Source of the DNA: Rhodospirillales bacterium
Lineage (GTDB): Bacteria > Pseudomonadota > Alphaproteobacteria > Rhodospirillales > Magnetospirillaceae
Direction of reading: 5' to 3'
Assembly (NCBI GenBank): GCA_030040955.1
Contig: JASHSH010000119.1
Coordinates: 1-9,599, forward strand
DNA length: 9,599 nucleotides
Program-made: the position numbers and the translations under genes
The notes under the pieces: model-generated
Database searches by the model: none
Seen by the model: the letters and a program-made list of their open reading frames with translations, nothing else
What the model was told of the DNA's origin: nothing
Shown here: positions 1 to 8,606 of the stretch, one piece after another
Numbering within the stretch: position 1 is the stretch's first letter
Layout of the letters: each line of letters starts with the position of its first letter

Positions 1-89
1 AACTGGGTCTCCGGGCGCTGGAACTGCCCGTCCGCGGACTGGATGCGAACATCCTCCTCGCGCCACGCGCCCTCGAACAACATGCCCAT
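1..89 (-). CDS. Probable glutathionyl-hydroquinone reductase (N-terminal fragment, cut by window edge)
   Basis: Only the first 29 codons are in the window. The start is the ATG at 89, and a purine-rich GGAGGG lies about 10 nt upstream. The peptide begins MGMLFEGAWREED and continues to a FQRPETQ segment. This resembles the start of the YqjG/ECM4 family of glutathionyl-hydroquinone reductases, which typically open with MG-L-(V/F)-(D/E)-G-W followed by a (G)-F-x-R-x-x-x-x-F motif. Family members are cytosolic glutathione-transferase-fold enzymes that reduce glutathionylated hydroquinones using a catalytic cysteine. That cysteine lies beyond the window edge and cannot be checked. The gene is co-directional with kdpE, 76 bp downstream of its stop, and probably not functionally linked to potassium uptake. 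The assignment rests on a short N-terminal resemblance; another GST-like protein is possible. Confidence 0.55.
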   Translation of the reverse strand, partial: MGMLFEGAWREEDVRIQSADGQFQRPETQ

Positions 90-165
90 GTCGGATGATC
101 CCTCCGCCCGCGATGCCCTGCCGTTATATGGGGATCGCGCGGCGTCCCCGACAAGGGCGGCGATG
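90..165 (-). other. kdpE downstream spacer with weak hairpin and possible promoter
   Basis: This 76-bp gap follows the kdpE stop. On the minus strand it holds a 5-bp inverted repeat, GGGGA...TCCCC (130-149, 10-nt loop), followed by ATATAAC rather than a T-run, so it is a poor intrinsic terminator. The TATAAC at 123-128 could be a -10 element for the downstream gene (ATG at 89), and TTGTCG at 149-154 could be a -35, but the 20-bp spacing is too long. Both readings are weak. I see no convincing kdp operon terminator. Confidence 0.2.
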
Positions 166-864
166 TTAGTCAATCATCCGCAGCCGGTAGCCGACGCCCG
201 TCTCGGTCTGGATATGCTGCGGCCGCTCGGGATCGGCCTCGATCTTCTGGCGCAGCGAACGGATATACATGCGCAAGTAAGCGACGTCCGATTCGCCGCC
301 CCACAGTTCGCGCAGCAGGAATTTGTGGGTCAGCACCTTGCCGGCATGCGCGACGAGCAGGCGCAGCAGGTCGTATTCGCGCGGGGAAAGCTTGACCTCC
401 TGGCCGCGCACGCTGACCAGGCGGCGCACGATGTCGACGCGCAGATCGCCGCTCTTGAACACCGGCGCCTCGCCGCGCTCCTGCAACCCGTGGCGCAGCG
501 CGGCGCGGATGCGGGCGAGCAGCTCGTCGATGCCGAACGGCTTGGTCACATAGTCGTCGGCGCCGAGATCGAGCGCGGCGACCTTGCCCTTCTCGTCGGC
601 GCGACTGGTGAGCACGATGATCGGCACCAGCTTGCCCTCGCCGCGCAGGCGGCGGATCACCTCGATGCCGTCGATGTCGGGCAGGCCGAGATCGAGCACC
701 AGCGCGTCCACCGGCCCGTGCTCGACGGCCTCGATCGCGCCCTCGCCGCGTTCCGCCTCGGCGACGTGATAGCCCTGCGCGGTCAGGCTGGTGCGCAGGA
801 AGCGGCGGATCGCCGGATCGTCCTCGCAGATCAGCATCCGCACCGGCTGCCCGCCGGCGCTCAC
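166..864 (-). CDS. kdpE: KdpE, response regulator of the kdp operon
   Basis: This 232-residue OmpR/PhoB-type response regulator is the cytosolic partner of KdpD and is expected to activate the kdp operon when phosphorylated. The receiver domain (about residues 9-125) shows the acidic pair D15/D16, phosphoacceptor D58 in VLDLGLPD, switch T86 and conserved K108 in the TKPF motif. A winged-helix DNA-binding domain follows (about 135-228) with the typical LSPREYDLLRLL and GVGYRLR elements. The chosen start is GTG at 864, which overlaps the kdpD stop as GTGA and implies translational coupling. In-frame GTG (841-843) and ATG (835-837) codons slightly downstream are alternatives, since E. coli KdpE begins closer to the receiver core. 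The gene is the last of the operon. Length and motifs are normal for the family, so the identification is firm; only the exact start is open. Confidence 0.95.
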   Translation of the reverse strand: MSAGGQPVRMLICEDDPAIRRFLRTSLTAQGYHVAEAERGEGAIEAVEHGPVDALVLDLGLPDIDGIEVIRRLRGEGKLVPIIVLTSRADEKGKVAALDLGADDYVTKPFGIDELLARIRAALRHGLQERGEAPVFKSGDLRVDIVRRLVSVRGQEVKLSPREYDLLRLLVAHAGKVLTHKFLLRELWGGESDVAYLRMYIRSLRQKIEADPERPQHIQTETGVGYRLRMID

Positions 865-3587
865 GACACGTCCGCCCGTCGCGGCTGGATGCGCTCGGCC
901 GGCACCGGCATGGCGATGGTGAACACCGCGCCCGGCCCGTCCTCGCGGTTGCCGGCGACGATGGTCCCGCCCATGGCGGCGACGAAGCCCCGGCAGATGG
1001 CGAGCCCAAGCCCGGTACCGGCGCGCTTCCTATCGGTGGTGTAGACCCGGTAGAACTTGTCGAACACGCGTTCGAGATCGGCGGGCGGGATGCCGTCGCC
1101 CTGGTCGAGCACCTGCACCTGCACCGAGTCGCCTTGACGCCGCGCGCGCAGCTGGATCTCGGTGCCGATGGGCGCGTATTTGGCTGCGTTGTCGAGCAGG
1201 TTGAACAGCACCTGCTCGAACAGCACCGGATCGAGGCGCAGCATCGGCAGATCGGCGGACAGGTCGATCTTGACGCGGTGTCCGGCCAGCACCTTGCCCG
1301 CGCGTTCGAGCGCGGAACCCACCACGTCGGCGAGATCGACCAGGTCGAGGCCGGGCTTGATCGCGCCCGATTCCAGCCGCGTCATGTCGAGCAGGTTGCC
1401 GATGAAGCGGTTGAGGCGCTCGGACTCCTCCTGGATGGTGGTGATCAGCTCTTCGCGCGCCGAATCGCTCAGCGAGTCGCGGTAGGTGCGCAGGCTGGTC
1501 GCCGAGCCGAGGATCGAGGCGAGCGGCGTGCGCAGATCGTGCGAGATCGAAGTCAGCAGCGCGGAGCGCAGCCGCTCGGTCTCCGCCGCCAGCCGCGCCT
1601 GGTCCACGTCGCGCGCCAAGTTGACGCGCTCGATCGCCAGCGCCGCCTGGTCGGACAGCGCGTCCAGCAGCCGGCGCTGGTCGAGCGTGAGCAGCGGTCC
1701 GGGCCGGTCGTTGTCGAGCCCGACCACGCCGACCGCGCCGCGACCCGTGCGCATCGGCAGGAACAGGCGCTTGGCGCCGGGCAGCGTGTCGGCGCCCCTG
1801 CCGGCCGAGCGGTTGTTGCCCCAGCACCATTTGGCGGCGGCGAGGTCGGCCTCGTCGAGATTGTCCTCCGGCGGATAGCCGGCGCGCACCGCGACCGAAT
1901 CGCCCTCCGGCAGCAGCAGCACCACGCGCACCTTCAGCATCAGCGCGATCTGGTAGGCCATCGCCCACAGCAGATCGTCGAGCGTCACCGCGCCGGCGAG
2001 CTTCCGGCTGAACTGGTAGAGGTCTTCGGTCGTCTTCACGCGCTGGCGCGCGGCCAGGGCCTGGGCGCGCACGCGGGCGGTCAGGTTGCTGGCGATCACC
2101 GCCACCACGGCGAAGAAGAACAGGGCGACGAAATTCTCCGGTCCATTGATGGTGAAGGTGTAGTAGGGCGGCAGGAAGAAGTAGTTGTAGACGATCACGC
2201 TGGCCAGGCACGCCACGAGGGACGCCCACAGCCCGTAGACGATGCTGGTCGCCAGCACCGCGGTCAGGAACACCAGCTCGATGCTCGACACCGCGAGATA
2301 GTCGCGGACCAGCAGACCCAGCCCGAGCGCGGCGCCGACGATCCCCAGGCTGCCGACATAGGCGCGCACATCCGATTCCTCGGGCGCCTCGGCGGTCTGC
2401 ACCGCTTCCTCGGGCTCGGCCGCCGCGGCCGCCGCGGTGGCCGCGCTGTGCGCCGAGATCACGTGCACGCTGATGTCGCCGGCGCGGCGGATCAGCTGGT
2501 GCGTCACCGAGCCGCGCAGCATCTCCGACCAGCGCGAGCGCGACGATTTGGCGATCACGATATGGGTGAAGTTGTTTTCCTGCGCGTAGGCGACCACGCC
2601 CGAGCCGATATCGTGGCCGGGCACGGTCACCGCCTCGCCGCCGAGCCGCTCGGCCAGGCGCAGGCATTCCGACACGCGGTCGCGCTCGGCGTCGGACAGC
2701 CGCTGCGCGCGCGTGGTCTCGACATAGATGGCGGTCCACGGGCTGCGGATGCGGTCGGCGAAGCGGCGCGCATAGCGCACCAGCGCGGTCGAGCCCGGGT
2801 CCTCGCTCACGCAGACCAGCACGCGCTCGCCCGCGGCCCAGGGGCCGGGGATGGCGTGCGCCCGCATGTAGTTGACCATCTGCTCGTCGACCTGCTGCGC
2901 GGTGCGGCGCAGCGCCAGCTCGCGCAGCGCGGTCAGGTTGCCGGGGGCGAAATAATGCCGCATCGCCCGCTCGGCCTGCTGCGGCACGTAGACCTTGCCC
3001 TCCTTGAGGCGCTGGATCAGGTCTTCGGGCGTGAGGTCCACCACCTCGACCTCGTCGGCGCGGTCGATCATCGAATCGGGCACGGTCTCGCGCACCCGGA
3101 TGCGCGTGATCTTGGCCACCACGTCGTTCAGGCTTTCGACGTGCTGGATGTTCAGCGTGGTGTAGACGTCGATGCCGGCGTCGAGCAGCTCCTCGACGTC
3201 GAGATAGCGCTTGGGGTGCCGCCCGCCGGGCGCGTTGGTGTGCGCGAGCTCGTCGACCAGGACCAGCTTGGGCCGGCGCGCCAGGATCGCGTCGAGGTCC
3301 ATCTCCTCGAGCCAGCGGCCCTTGTATTCCACCCAGCGGCGGGGGACCACCTCGAGTCCCTCGAGCAGCGCCTCGGTCTCGCGCCGTCCGTGCGTCTCGA
3401 CCAGGCCGACCACCAGGTCGACGCCCTCGGACTTGCGCGCCCGCGCCGTCTGCAACATCTCGTAGGTCTTGCCCACGCCGGGCGCGGCGCCGAGGAACAC
3501 CTTCAGCCGGCCGCGCGCCTCGCGCGCCACCTGCTGGAGCAGCGCCTCGGGCGATGGGCGGTTGTCTCGGTCCGGTCGGTCGTCCAT
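861..3587 (-). CDS. kdpD: KdpD, membrane sensor histidine kinase for potassium limitation
   Basis: This 908-residue sensor kinase is slightly longer than the 894 residues of E. coli KdpD. In order, it has the KdpD N-terminal domain with Walker A GAAPGVGKT (33-41) and Walker B-like LVLVDELAHTN (108-118). A universal-stress-protein-like domain follows (about 255-378), then an alanine/glutamate-rich linker (about 378-405) and four transmembrane segments (about 408-505). An arginine-rich stretch comes after the last of these, then a GAF-like region (about 520-660). The HisKA domain carries the phosphorylated His at 683 in SHDLRTPL, and the HATPase domain has N800 in LLDNAAKY, then DQGDGIPP and GTGLGLAICRG. 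It should phosphorylate KdpE under K+ limitation or osmotic stress. ATG at 3587 is the only plausible start: no in-frame ATG, GTG or TTG lies upstream, and the N-terminus aligns with E. coli. The upstream sequence is pyrimidine-rich and shows no Shine-Dalgarno. The gene lies 87 nt after kdpC and overlaps kdpE by 4 nt. Confidence 0.96.
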   Translation of the reverse strand: MDDRPDRDNRPSPEALLQQVAREARGRLKVFLGAAPGVGKTYEMLQTARARKSEGVDLVVGLVETHGRRETEALLEGLEVVPRRWVEYKGRWLEEMDLDAILARRPKLVLVDELAHTNAPGGRHPKRYLDVEELLDAGIDVYTTLNIQHVESLNDVVAKITRIRVRETVPDSMIDRADEVEVVDLTPEDLIQRLKEGKVYVPQQAERAMRHYFAPGNLTALRELALRRTAQQVDEQMVNYMRAHAIPGPWAAGERVLVCVSEDPGSTALVRYARRFADRIRSPWTAIYVETTRAQRLSDAERDRVSECLRLAERLGGEAVTVPGHDIGSGVVAYAQENNFTHIVIAKSSRSRWSEMLRGSVTHQLIRRAGDISVHVISAHSAATAAAAAAEPEEAVQTAEAPEESDVRAYVGSLGIVGAALGLGLLVRDYLAVSSIELVFLTAVLATSIVYGLWASLVACLASVIVYNYFFLPPYYTFTINGPENFVALFFFAVVAVIASNLTARVRAQALAARQRVKTTEDLYQFSRKLAGAVTLDDLLWAMAYQIALMLKVRVVLLLPEGDSVAVRAGYPPEDNLDEADLAAAKWCWGNNRSAGRGADTLPGAKRLFLPMRTGRGAVGVVGLDNDRPGPLLTLDQRRLLDALSDQAALAIERVNLARDVDQARLAAETERLRSALLTSISHDLRTPLASILGSATSLRTYRDSLSDSAREELITTIQEESERLNRFIGNLLDMTRLESGAIKPGLDLVDLADVVGSALERAGKVLAGHRVKIDLSADLPMLRLDPVLFEQVLFNLLDNAAKYAPIGTEIQLRARRQGDSVQVQVLDQGDGIPPADLERVFDKFYRVYTTDRKRAGTGLGLAICRGFVAAMGGTIVAGNREDGPGAVFTIAMPVPAERIQPRRADVS

Positions 3588-3603
3588 GGAGGGGCGGGGG
3601 TAA

Positions 3604-3637
3604 CGGGCCGGCCGCGAGACTAGCGCGAACCGGCCCG
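3604..3637 (-). other. Hairpin just upstream of kdpD
   Basis: A perfect 8-bp inverted repeat, CGGGCCGG/CCGGCCCG, encloses an 18-nt loop that contains a further CGCG...CGCG pairing. It ends 16 nt before the kdpD start codon, so in the mRNA it sits where a ribosome would bind. It has no following T-run. It may modulate kdpD translation or RNA processing; this is inference from the sequence only. Confidence 0.45.
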
Positions 3638-3641
3638 CTTT

Positions 3642-3666
3642 GCACCCCCGCGGCGGACGGGGGTGC
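3642..3666 (-). terminator. GC-rich hairpin after kdpC (possible attenuator or mRNA 3'-end stabiliser)
   Basis: A perfect 9-bp inverted repeat, GCACCCCCG/CGGGGGTGC, with a 7-nt loop starts 8 nt after the kdpC stop codon. On the minus strand it is followed by AAAGCGG rather than a T-run, so it is not a canonical intrinsic terminator. Its position between the transporter genes and the regulator genes fits partial termination, or protection of the kdpFABC message from 3' decay, which would lower KdpDE relative to the pump. Function is inferred. Confidence 0.4.
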
Positions 3667-3674
3667 GCGCTCCG

Positions 3675-4283
3675 TTACTTGCCGGCGGCGAGCGCGTCGA
3701 GCGCCAGGTTCAGCGCGAGCACGTTGACGCGCGGCTCGCCGAGCACGCCGGCGAAGCGGGTCTGGATATTGCGCAGCACCAGGGTGCGCAGCTGGTCCTC
3801 GGTGAGCCCGCGCGCCCTGGCCACCCGCGGCACCTGGAACAACGCGCCGGCCGGGGTGATGTCGGGGTCGATCCCGCTCGCCGAGCTGGTGACCAGGTCG
3901 ACCGGGATCGGCTGGTTCGGGTTCTCGGCCTTGAGTTTGGCGGCGTCGCCCTTCACCCGGTCGATCAGCGCCTGGCTGGTCGGCGCCAGGTTCGAGGCGC
4001 CCGAATTGGATGCGTCGTAGGGCGTGGCGACGGTCTTGGTCGGGTCGTTCGGATCGGTGCCGGTGATCGCCGAGGGGCGCGGATGGAAATACTTCTCGGA
4101 GGCGAAATTCTGCCCGATCAGCGCCGAGCCGATCACGCGGCCGTCCTTCTCGATCAGGCTGCCGTTCGCCTGGGCGGGAAACAGCGCCTGGGCGATGCCG
4201 GTCATCGCCAGCGGATAGGCGAGCCCGGTGAGCACGGTCATCACGACGATCATCAGGATCGCGGGGCGGATTTGCTTGCGCAT
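3675..4283 (-). CDS. kdpC: KdpC, auxiliary subunit of the K+-transporting ATPase
   Basis: This 202-residue protein is a little longer than E. coli KdpC (190). It has one N-terminal transmembrane segment (about residues 6-35, ILMIVVMTVLTGLAYPLAM) followed by a periplasmic domain. Family hallmarks are the GSALIGQNF segment, the YFHPRPSA segment, the NSGASNLAPTS segment and the C-terminal GEPRVNVLALNLALD region. KdpC contacts KdpA and KdpB in the KdpFABC complex and is thought to help K+ access and ATP affinity. The ATG start at 4283 is 11 nt after the kdpB stop. The stop codon is part of TGAGGTG (4291-4297), which serves as the Shine-Dalgarno, so translation is probably coupled to kdpB. It is the last transporter gene; a hairpin spacer separates it from kdpD. 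Confidence 0.95.
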   Translation of the reverse strand: MRKQIRPAILMIVVMTVLTGLAYPLAMTGIAQALFPAQANGSLIEKDGRVIGSALIGQNFASEKYFHPRPSAITGTDPNDPTKTVATPYDASNSGASNLAPTSQALIDRVKGDAAKLKAENPNQPIPVDLVTSSASGIDPDITPAGALFQVPRVARARGLTEDQLRTLVLRNIQTRFAGVLGEPRVNVLALNLALDALAAGK

Positions 4284-4294
4284 GGTTCTACACC

Positions 4295-6442
<2,148 letters not shown>

Positions 6443-6449
6443 GGCGATG

Positions 6450-6454
6450 TCCTT
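6450..6454 (-). promoter_or_regulatory. Ribosome binding site AAGGA of kdpB
   Basis: AAGGA on the minus strand lies 7 nt before the ATG at 6442. It decides for the longer KdpB start over the internal ATG at codon 20, which is preceded by CTTCGCGCGCCAG with no purine-rich site. Confidence 0.65.
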
Positions 6455-6473
6455 GGAATGCCGGCGAGCCGGA

Positions 6474-8216
6474 TCAGGGCGACGGCGCGGGATAGAGCGT
6501 GCCCGCGGTCATCGCCGCCTGCTCGACGATCGGCCCGAGCGAGACGGCCGGGAAATAGGTGAGCCCGCCCAGGATCGCCACCACCGCGACCAGCAGGCCG
6601 ACGAACAGCGGGCTGTGCGTGGGGAACGTCCCGGCCGAGGGCGGCAGCAGCTTCTTCGACGCCAGCGAGCCGGCCACCGCGAGCAGGGGGATTACGAAGA
6701 TGAAGCGGCCGATCAGCATCGCCCCGGCGAGCGTGGTGTTGTAGAACAGCGTGTTCGCGTTGATGCCGGCGAAGGCGCTGCCATTGTTGCCGGTGGACGA
6801 GGAATAGGCGTAGAGGATTTCCGAGAAGCCGTGCGGGCCAGTGTTGGCGATCCCCGCCAGCCCCTCCGGCACCACGGTGGCGAGCGCGGTCCAGCCGAGG
6901 ATCGACAGGGGCAGCGACAGCAGCGCCAGGATCGTCATCCGGATCTCTTTCGATTCGAGCTTCTTGCCCAGATATTCCGGCGTCCGCCCGACCATCAGCC
7001 CGGCCACGAACATCGCCACGATGGCGAAGGCGAGCATGCCGTAGAGGCCGCTCCCCACGCCGCCGAAGATCACCTCGCCAAGCTCGATATCGACCAGCGG
7101 CACGAATCCGCCCAGCGGCATGAAGCTGTCGTGCATCGAATTGACCGCGCCGCAGGAGGTGTCGGTGGTCACGGTGGCGAACAGGGCGGAATCGGCGATG
7201 CCGAAGCGCACCTCCTTGCCCTCCATGTTGCCGCCGGCCTGCGCCGGGCCGGCCACGCCGTCGACGCCGAACGCGGCGAAATGCGGGTTCGGCTCGGACT
7301 CGGCAAGCAGCGCGGTGATCGCGCCGCCGAGGAACAGCACGCCCATGGCGGCATAGATCGCCCAGCCTTGGCGCTCGTCCTTCACCATCCGGCCGAACAT
7401 GTTGGTCAGGCCGGCGCCGATGGCGAAGATCAGGATCATCTGGACGAAGTTGGTCAGCGCGTTGGGATTCTCGTAAGGATGCGCCGAGTTCGCGTTGAAG
7501 AACCCGCCGCCGTTGGTGCCGAAGATCTTGATCACCTCCTGCGAGGCGACCGGACCCTGCGCGATCACCTGCTTGGCGCCCTCCAGCGTGGTCGCCTCGG
7601 TATAGGCGTTCAGGTTCTGCGGCATTCCCTGCCAGACGAAGAACAACCCGACCACCACCGAAACCGGCAGCAGGATGTAAAGGGTGCAGCGCGTCAGATC
7701 GACCCAGAAATTGCCGATGGTCGAGGCCTGGCGCCGCGCGAAGCCGCGCACCAGCGCCACCGCCAGCGCGATGCCGGTCGCCGCCGAGACGAAATTGTGC
7801 ACGGTGAGTCCGGCCATCTGGACCAGATAGCTCATCGTGGTCTCGGGCGTGTAGGACTGCCAGTTGGTGTTGGTGATGAAGCTGATCGAGGTGTTGAAGG
7901 CCAGGCTCGGCTCGACCGCGCCCTGTCCGGCCGGGTTGAACGGCAGATAGCCCTGGAGGCGCTGCAACGCGTAGAGCGAGACGAAGCCGGCGAGCGAAAA
8001 GAACAGCATCGCCGCCGCGTACACCACCCAATGCTGCTCGGCGCGCTCGTCCACCCCGCAGACGCGGTAGATCGCCCGCTCGAGCGGACGCAGCAGGGGC
8101 GAAAGCGGCGTGCGTTCGCCGTTGAACACGCGCGCCATATAGCCGCCCAGCGGCCGCGTGAGCAGCGTCACGATCGCGCAATAGACGATCAGCTGAACCC
8201 AGCCGTTGCCGGTCAT
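6474..8216 (-). CDS. kdpA: KdpA, K+-binding channel-like subunit
   Basis: This 580-residue polytopic inner-membrane protein (E. coli 557) belongs to the superfamily of K+ transporters, with four pore-loop repeats. All four selectivity-filter segments are visible: ITNTNWQSY (N116-T117-N118), GTNGGGFFNANSAHP (starting at G233), CGAVNSMHDSF (C355-G356) and GNNGSAFAGI (G479). These match the E. coli filter positions with an offset of about 4 to 11 residues. The protein selects K+ from the periplasm and passes it through an internal tunnel to KdpB. The ATG at 8216 has GAGGAG 9 nt upstream, and that site overlaps the kdpF stop codon as TGAGGAG. The gene is followed 31 nt later by kdpB. Nothing suggests damage or truncation. 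Confidence 0.97.
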   Translation of the reverse strand: MTGNGWVQLIVYCAIVTLLTRPLGGYMARVFNGERTPLSPLLRPLERAIYRVCGVDERAEQHWVVYAAAMLFFSLAGFVSLYALQRLQGYLPFNPAGQGAVEPSLAFNTSISFITNTNWQSYTPETTMSYLVQMAGLTVHNFVSAATGIALAVALVRGFARRQASTIGNFWVDLTRCTLYILLPVSVVVGLFFVWQGMPQNLNAYTEATTLEGAKQVIAQGPVASQEVIKIFGTNGGGFFNANSAHPYENPNALTNFVQMILIFAIGAGLTNMFGRMVKDERQGWAIYAAMGVLFLGGAITALLAESEPNPHFAAFGVDGVAGPAQAGGNMEGKEVRFGIADSALFATVTTDTSCGAVNSMHDSFMPLGGFVPLVDIELGEVIFGGVGSGLYGMLAFAIVAMFVAGLMVGRTPEYLGKKLESKEIRMTILALLSLPLSILGWTALATVVPEGLAGIANTGPHGFSEILYAYSSSTGNNGSAFAGINANTLFYNTTLAGAMLIGRFIFVIPLLAVAGSLASKKLLPPSAGTFPTHSPLFVGLLVAVVAILGGLTYFPAVSLGPIVEQAAMTAGTLYPAPSP

Positions 8217-8225
8217 GTCCGTGGG

Positions 8226-8232
8226 CTCCTCA
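8226..8232 (-). promoter_or_regulatory. TGAGGAG: kdpF stop fused with kdpA ribosome binding site
   Basis: The kdpF TGA (8230-8232) is the first three bases of TGAGGAG, and the AGGAG portion is 9 nt from the kdpA ATG. This arrangement favours reinitiation or coupling of kdpA to kdpF translation. Confidence 0.6.
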
Positions 8233-8319
8233 GAACCGCTCGGGGCGGATCAGCGCGAAAACGAGATATGCCGTCACGGCCAGCGTCACCGCGCCGCCGA
8301 GGACATAGTCGAAGATCAT
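8230..8319 (-). CDS. kdpF: KdpF, small stabilising subunit of the Kdp ATPase
   Basis: This 29-residue peptide, starting MIFDYVLGGAVTL and ending LIRPERF, matches KdpF in size (E. coli also 29), position directly before kdpA, and layout. It has one transmembrane helix (about residues 5-24) with a short positively charged tail containing the typical RPE-F ending. In E. coli, KdpF is a lipid-like stabiliser of the KdpABC complex. The ATG at 8319 has GAGGAG 6 nt upstream. The open frame extends further upstream to 8502, but that extension lacks membrane character and is out of step with the ribosome binding site, so the short start is chosen. Confidence 0.92.
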   Translation of the reverse strand: MIFDYVLGGAVTLAVTAYLVFALIRPERF

Positions 8320-8325
8320 CGAAGT

Positions 8326-8332
8326 CTCCTCA
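8326..8332 (-). promoter_or_regulatory. TGAGGAG: upstream small ORF stop fused with kdpF ribosome binding site
   Basis: This is the same seven-base motif as at the kdpF-kdpA junction. The stop codon of the preceding 27-codon ORF (8330-8332) opens the TGAGGAG, which lies 6 nt from the kdpF ATG. It supports both the short kdpF start and the reality of the upstream ORF. Confidence 0.6.
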
Positions 8333-8413
8333 GAGACGGTCGCAGCCGATGACGTAGAGGGTGGCGGCGGCGAAAAATCCGACGCCGACCAGCAGCAGGA
8401 TCGCATCCAGCAT
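8330..8413 (-). CDS. Small single-span membrane peptide, first gene of the kdp operon
   Basis: This 27-residue ORF (MLDAILLLVGVGFFAAATLY, then VIGCDRL) has a strongly hydrophobic stretch over residues 4-22 and ends in a short polar CDRL tail. The ATG at 8413 is preceded 7 nt upstream by GGGGGAG, a good Shine-Dalgarno. Its stop codon overlaps the ribosome binding site of kdpF. I recall similar tiny hydrophobic ORFs ending in C-(D/E)-R-L upstream of kdpF in other high-GC bacteria, usually annotated as hypothetical, but could not search for them. It may be an additional small subunit or a regulator of the pump. It could also act mainly as a leader peptide coupling translation to kdpF. Function is not established. 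Confidence 0.7.
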   Translation of the reverse strand: MLDAILLLVGVGFFAAATLYVIGCDRL

Positions 8414-8447
8414 CGGCCTACTCCCCCGCGCGGATCGCGGGCCGGTG

Positions 8448-8476
8448 CATAGATTCCATGCGGGGCCGTATAAATT
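8448..8476 (-). promoter_or_regulatory. Candidate kdp operon promoter
   Basis: On the minus strand, TCTATG (8448-8453) could be a -10 element, with AATTTA (8471-8476) 17 bp upstream as a poor -35. This would place the transcript start near 8442, giving a leader of about 30 nt before the small ORF ATG. A weak -35 overlapped by an activator box is what a KdpE-dependent promoter would be expected to show. This is inferred from spacing only. Confidence 0.35.
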
Positions 8477-8523
8477 CGAGAGGTGTCGGGGCGGCCCGGC
8501 ATATAAATTCCGTATATAAATCC
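8465..8523. repeat. Three TATAAATTC direct repeats, candidate KdpE boxes
   Basis: The plus strand holds GCCGTATAAATTCG (8465-8478), GGCATATAAATTCC (8498-8511) and CCGTATATAAATCC (8510-8523). The nine bases TATAAATTC are identical in the first two, and TATAAAT is shared by all three. A degraded fourth copy, GTGCATAGATTCC, lies at 8445-8457. Start-to-start spacings of the TATAAA cores are 33 and 13 bp. Read on the kdp strand, each core is TTTATA, which resembles one half of the E. coli KdpE site (TTTATA and TTTACA direct repeats). The A/T-rich cores stand out in GC-rich surroundings just upstream of the kdp promoter candidate. Binding by KdpE is inference. Confidence 0.5.
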
Positions 8524-8559
8524 GACCCTCCCCCTGGATCGGCTCCGCCTTCCGGCCTA

Positions 8560-8600
8560 CCCTGCGGGCCGCGCGCCGGGATCGCGCCCGGCGGGCAGGG
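8560..8600 (+). promoter_or_regulatory. Stem-loop in guaD leader covering its ribosome binding site
   Basis: An inner perfect 7-bp stem, CGCCGGG/CCCGGCG (8574-8580 with 8587-8593, 6-nt loop), is framed by an outer 6-bp stem, CCCTGC/GCAGGG (8560-8565 with 8595-8600). The outer 3' arm overlaps the start of the purine-rich AGGGGGAGG before the guaD ATG. Folding could limit ribosome access. No known riboswitch class is recognised. In GC-rich DNA such pairings can arise by chance. Confidence 0.35.
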
Positions 8601-8606
8601 GGAGGC

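Noticed and set aside
130..149. Hairpin after kdpE as an operon terminator
   Set aside because: It has only a 5-bp stem with a 10-nt loop and no T-run on the minus strand, so it does not meet the form of an intrinsic terminator.
1134..3623. 829-codon open frame on the plus strand, antisense to kdpD
   Set aside because: It mirrors kdpD, has no recognisable domains and is rich in Arg, Ala, Gly, His and Gln, as expected from the complement of GC-rich codons. The sense frame has full KdpD motifs.
8230..8502. 90-residue version of KdpF starting at 8502
   Set aside because: The N-terminal 61 residues are non-hydrophobic, Cys/Pro/Ser-rich and overlap the small ORF and promoter. The 29-residue form has its own ribosome binding site and the family's usual length.
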